10,167 nucleotides of DNA from Gemmatimonadota bacterium. GTDB taxonomy: Bacteria; Gemmatimonadota; Gemmatimonadetes; Gemmatimonadales; GWC2-71-9. This document shows, in pieces, positions 10,124 through 10,167 of this stretch (within the stretch, counting starts at the first letter, position 1; the number at the start of each line of letters is the position of its first letter). The stretch spans positions 1-10,167 of the forward strand of contig QHTP01000068.1 of NCBI GenBank assembly GCA_003220855.1, given 5' to 3'. A program made the position numbers and the translations under genes. Below the pieces are notes generated by a model. It saw nothing but the letters and a program-made list of their open reading frames with translations, did not search any database and was not told the origin of the DNA.

Positions 10124-10167
10124 AGGTCCACCGGCGCTCCGCTGGTGGCCAGCGAGCGCGACGCCGC
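10120..10167 (-). CDS. C-terminal end of an upstream gene, possibly a Gfo/Idh/MocA oxidoreductase
   Basis: Only 15 codons and a TGA are visible, reading AASRSLATSGAPVDL. The frame is open to the window edge and ends in a GTGA overlap with the wbpA-like gene, the same junction type used at two other places in this block, which supports a real gene. The ending with a small-residue SxxSGxPVxL pattern resembles the last helix and tail of Gfo/Idh/MocA oxidoreductases such as WbpB, which often sit beside wbpA. With so few residues the family is a guess. Confidence 0.45.
   Translation of the reverse strand, partial: AASRSLATSGAPVDL

Overview
The window is GC-rich, fully coding DNA. All ten recognisable genes, two of them cut by the window edges, lie on the minus strand and read from the right edge to the left. 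Gaps are at most 7 bp and most neighbours overlap, so the block looks like one long translationally coupled transcription unit. I see no RNA gene, mobile element, CRISPR array, terminator or non-coding stretch of any length.

Organism: a Gram-negative, high-GC bacterium, because there is a BamD-like outer-membrane assembly lipoprotein. The SecA is of the long type I associate with the FCB superphylum: Walker A sits about 55 residues later than in E. coli, and there is an extra segment with a PKNK motif before the second nucleotide-binding domain. Together with the GC content and the BamD style, Gemmatimonadota is my best guess. This is inference, not a database result.

Layout in transcription order, right to left. 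(1) The last 15 codons of an upstream gene, possibly a Gfo/Idh/MocA-type sugar oxidoreductase. (2) Four nucleotide-sugar genes: a WbpA-like UDP-GlcNAc 6-dehydrogenase, UDP-glucose 6-dehydrogenase (Ugd), UDP-glucuronate decarboxylase (Uxs) and a UDP-uronate C4-epimerase-like SDR. They should supply UDP-GlcNAcA, UDP-GlcA, UDP-xylose and probably a galacto-configured uronic acid for surface polysaccharide. (3) Three tetratricopeptide (TPR) genes: one without a signal peptide, one probable lipoprotein, and one BamD-like lipoprotein. (4) nadD, for NAD synthesis. (5) secA, the Sec translocase motor, whose C-terminus lies beyond the left edge.

The genes join envelope functions (activated sugars for an extracellular glycan, outer-membrane assembly, protein export) with NAD supply; the two dehydrogenases consume NAD+. 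Most families here are well known. The less explained parts are the two TPR proteins before bamD and a four-cysteine insert in the SecA VAR region. I did not find a clearly new system.
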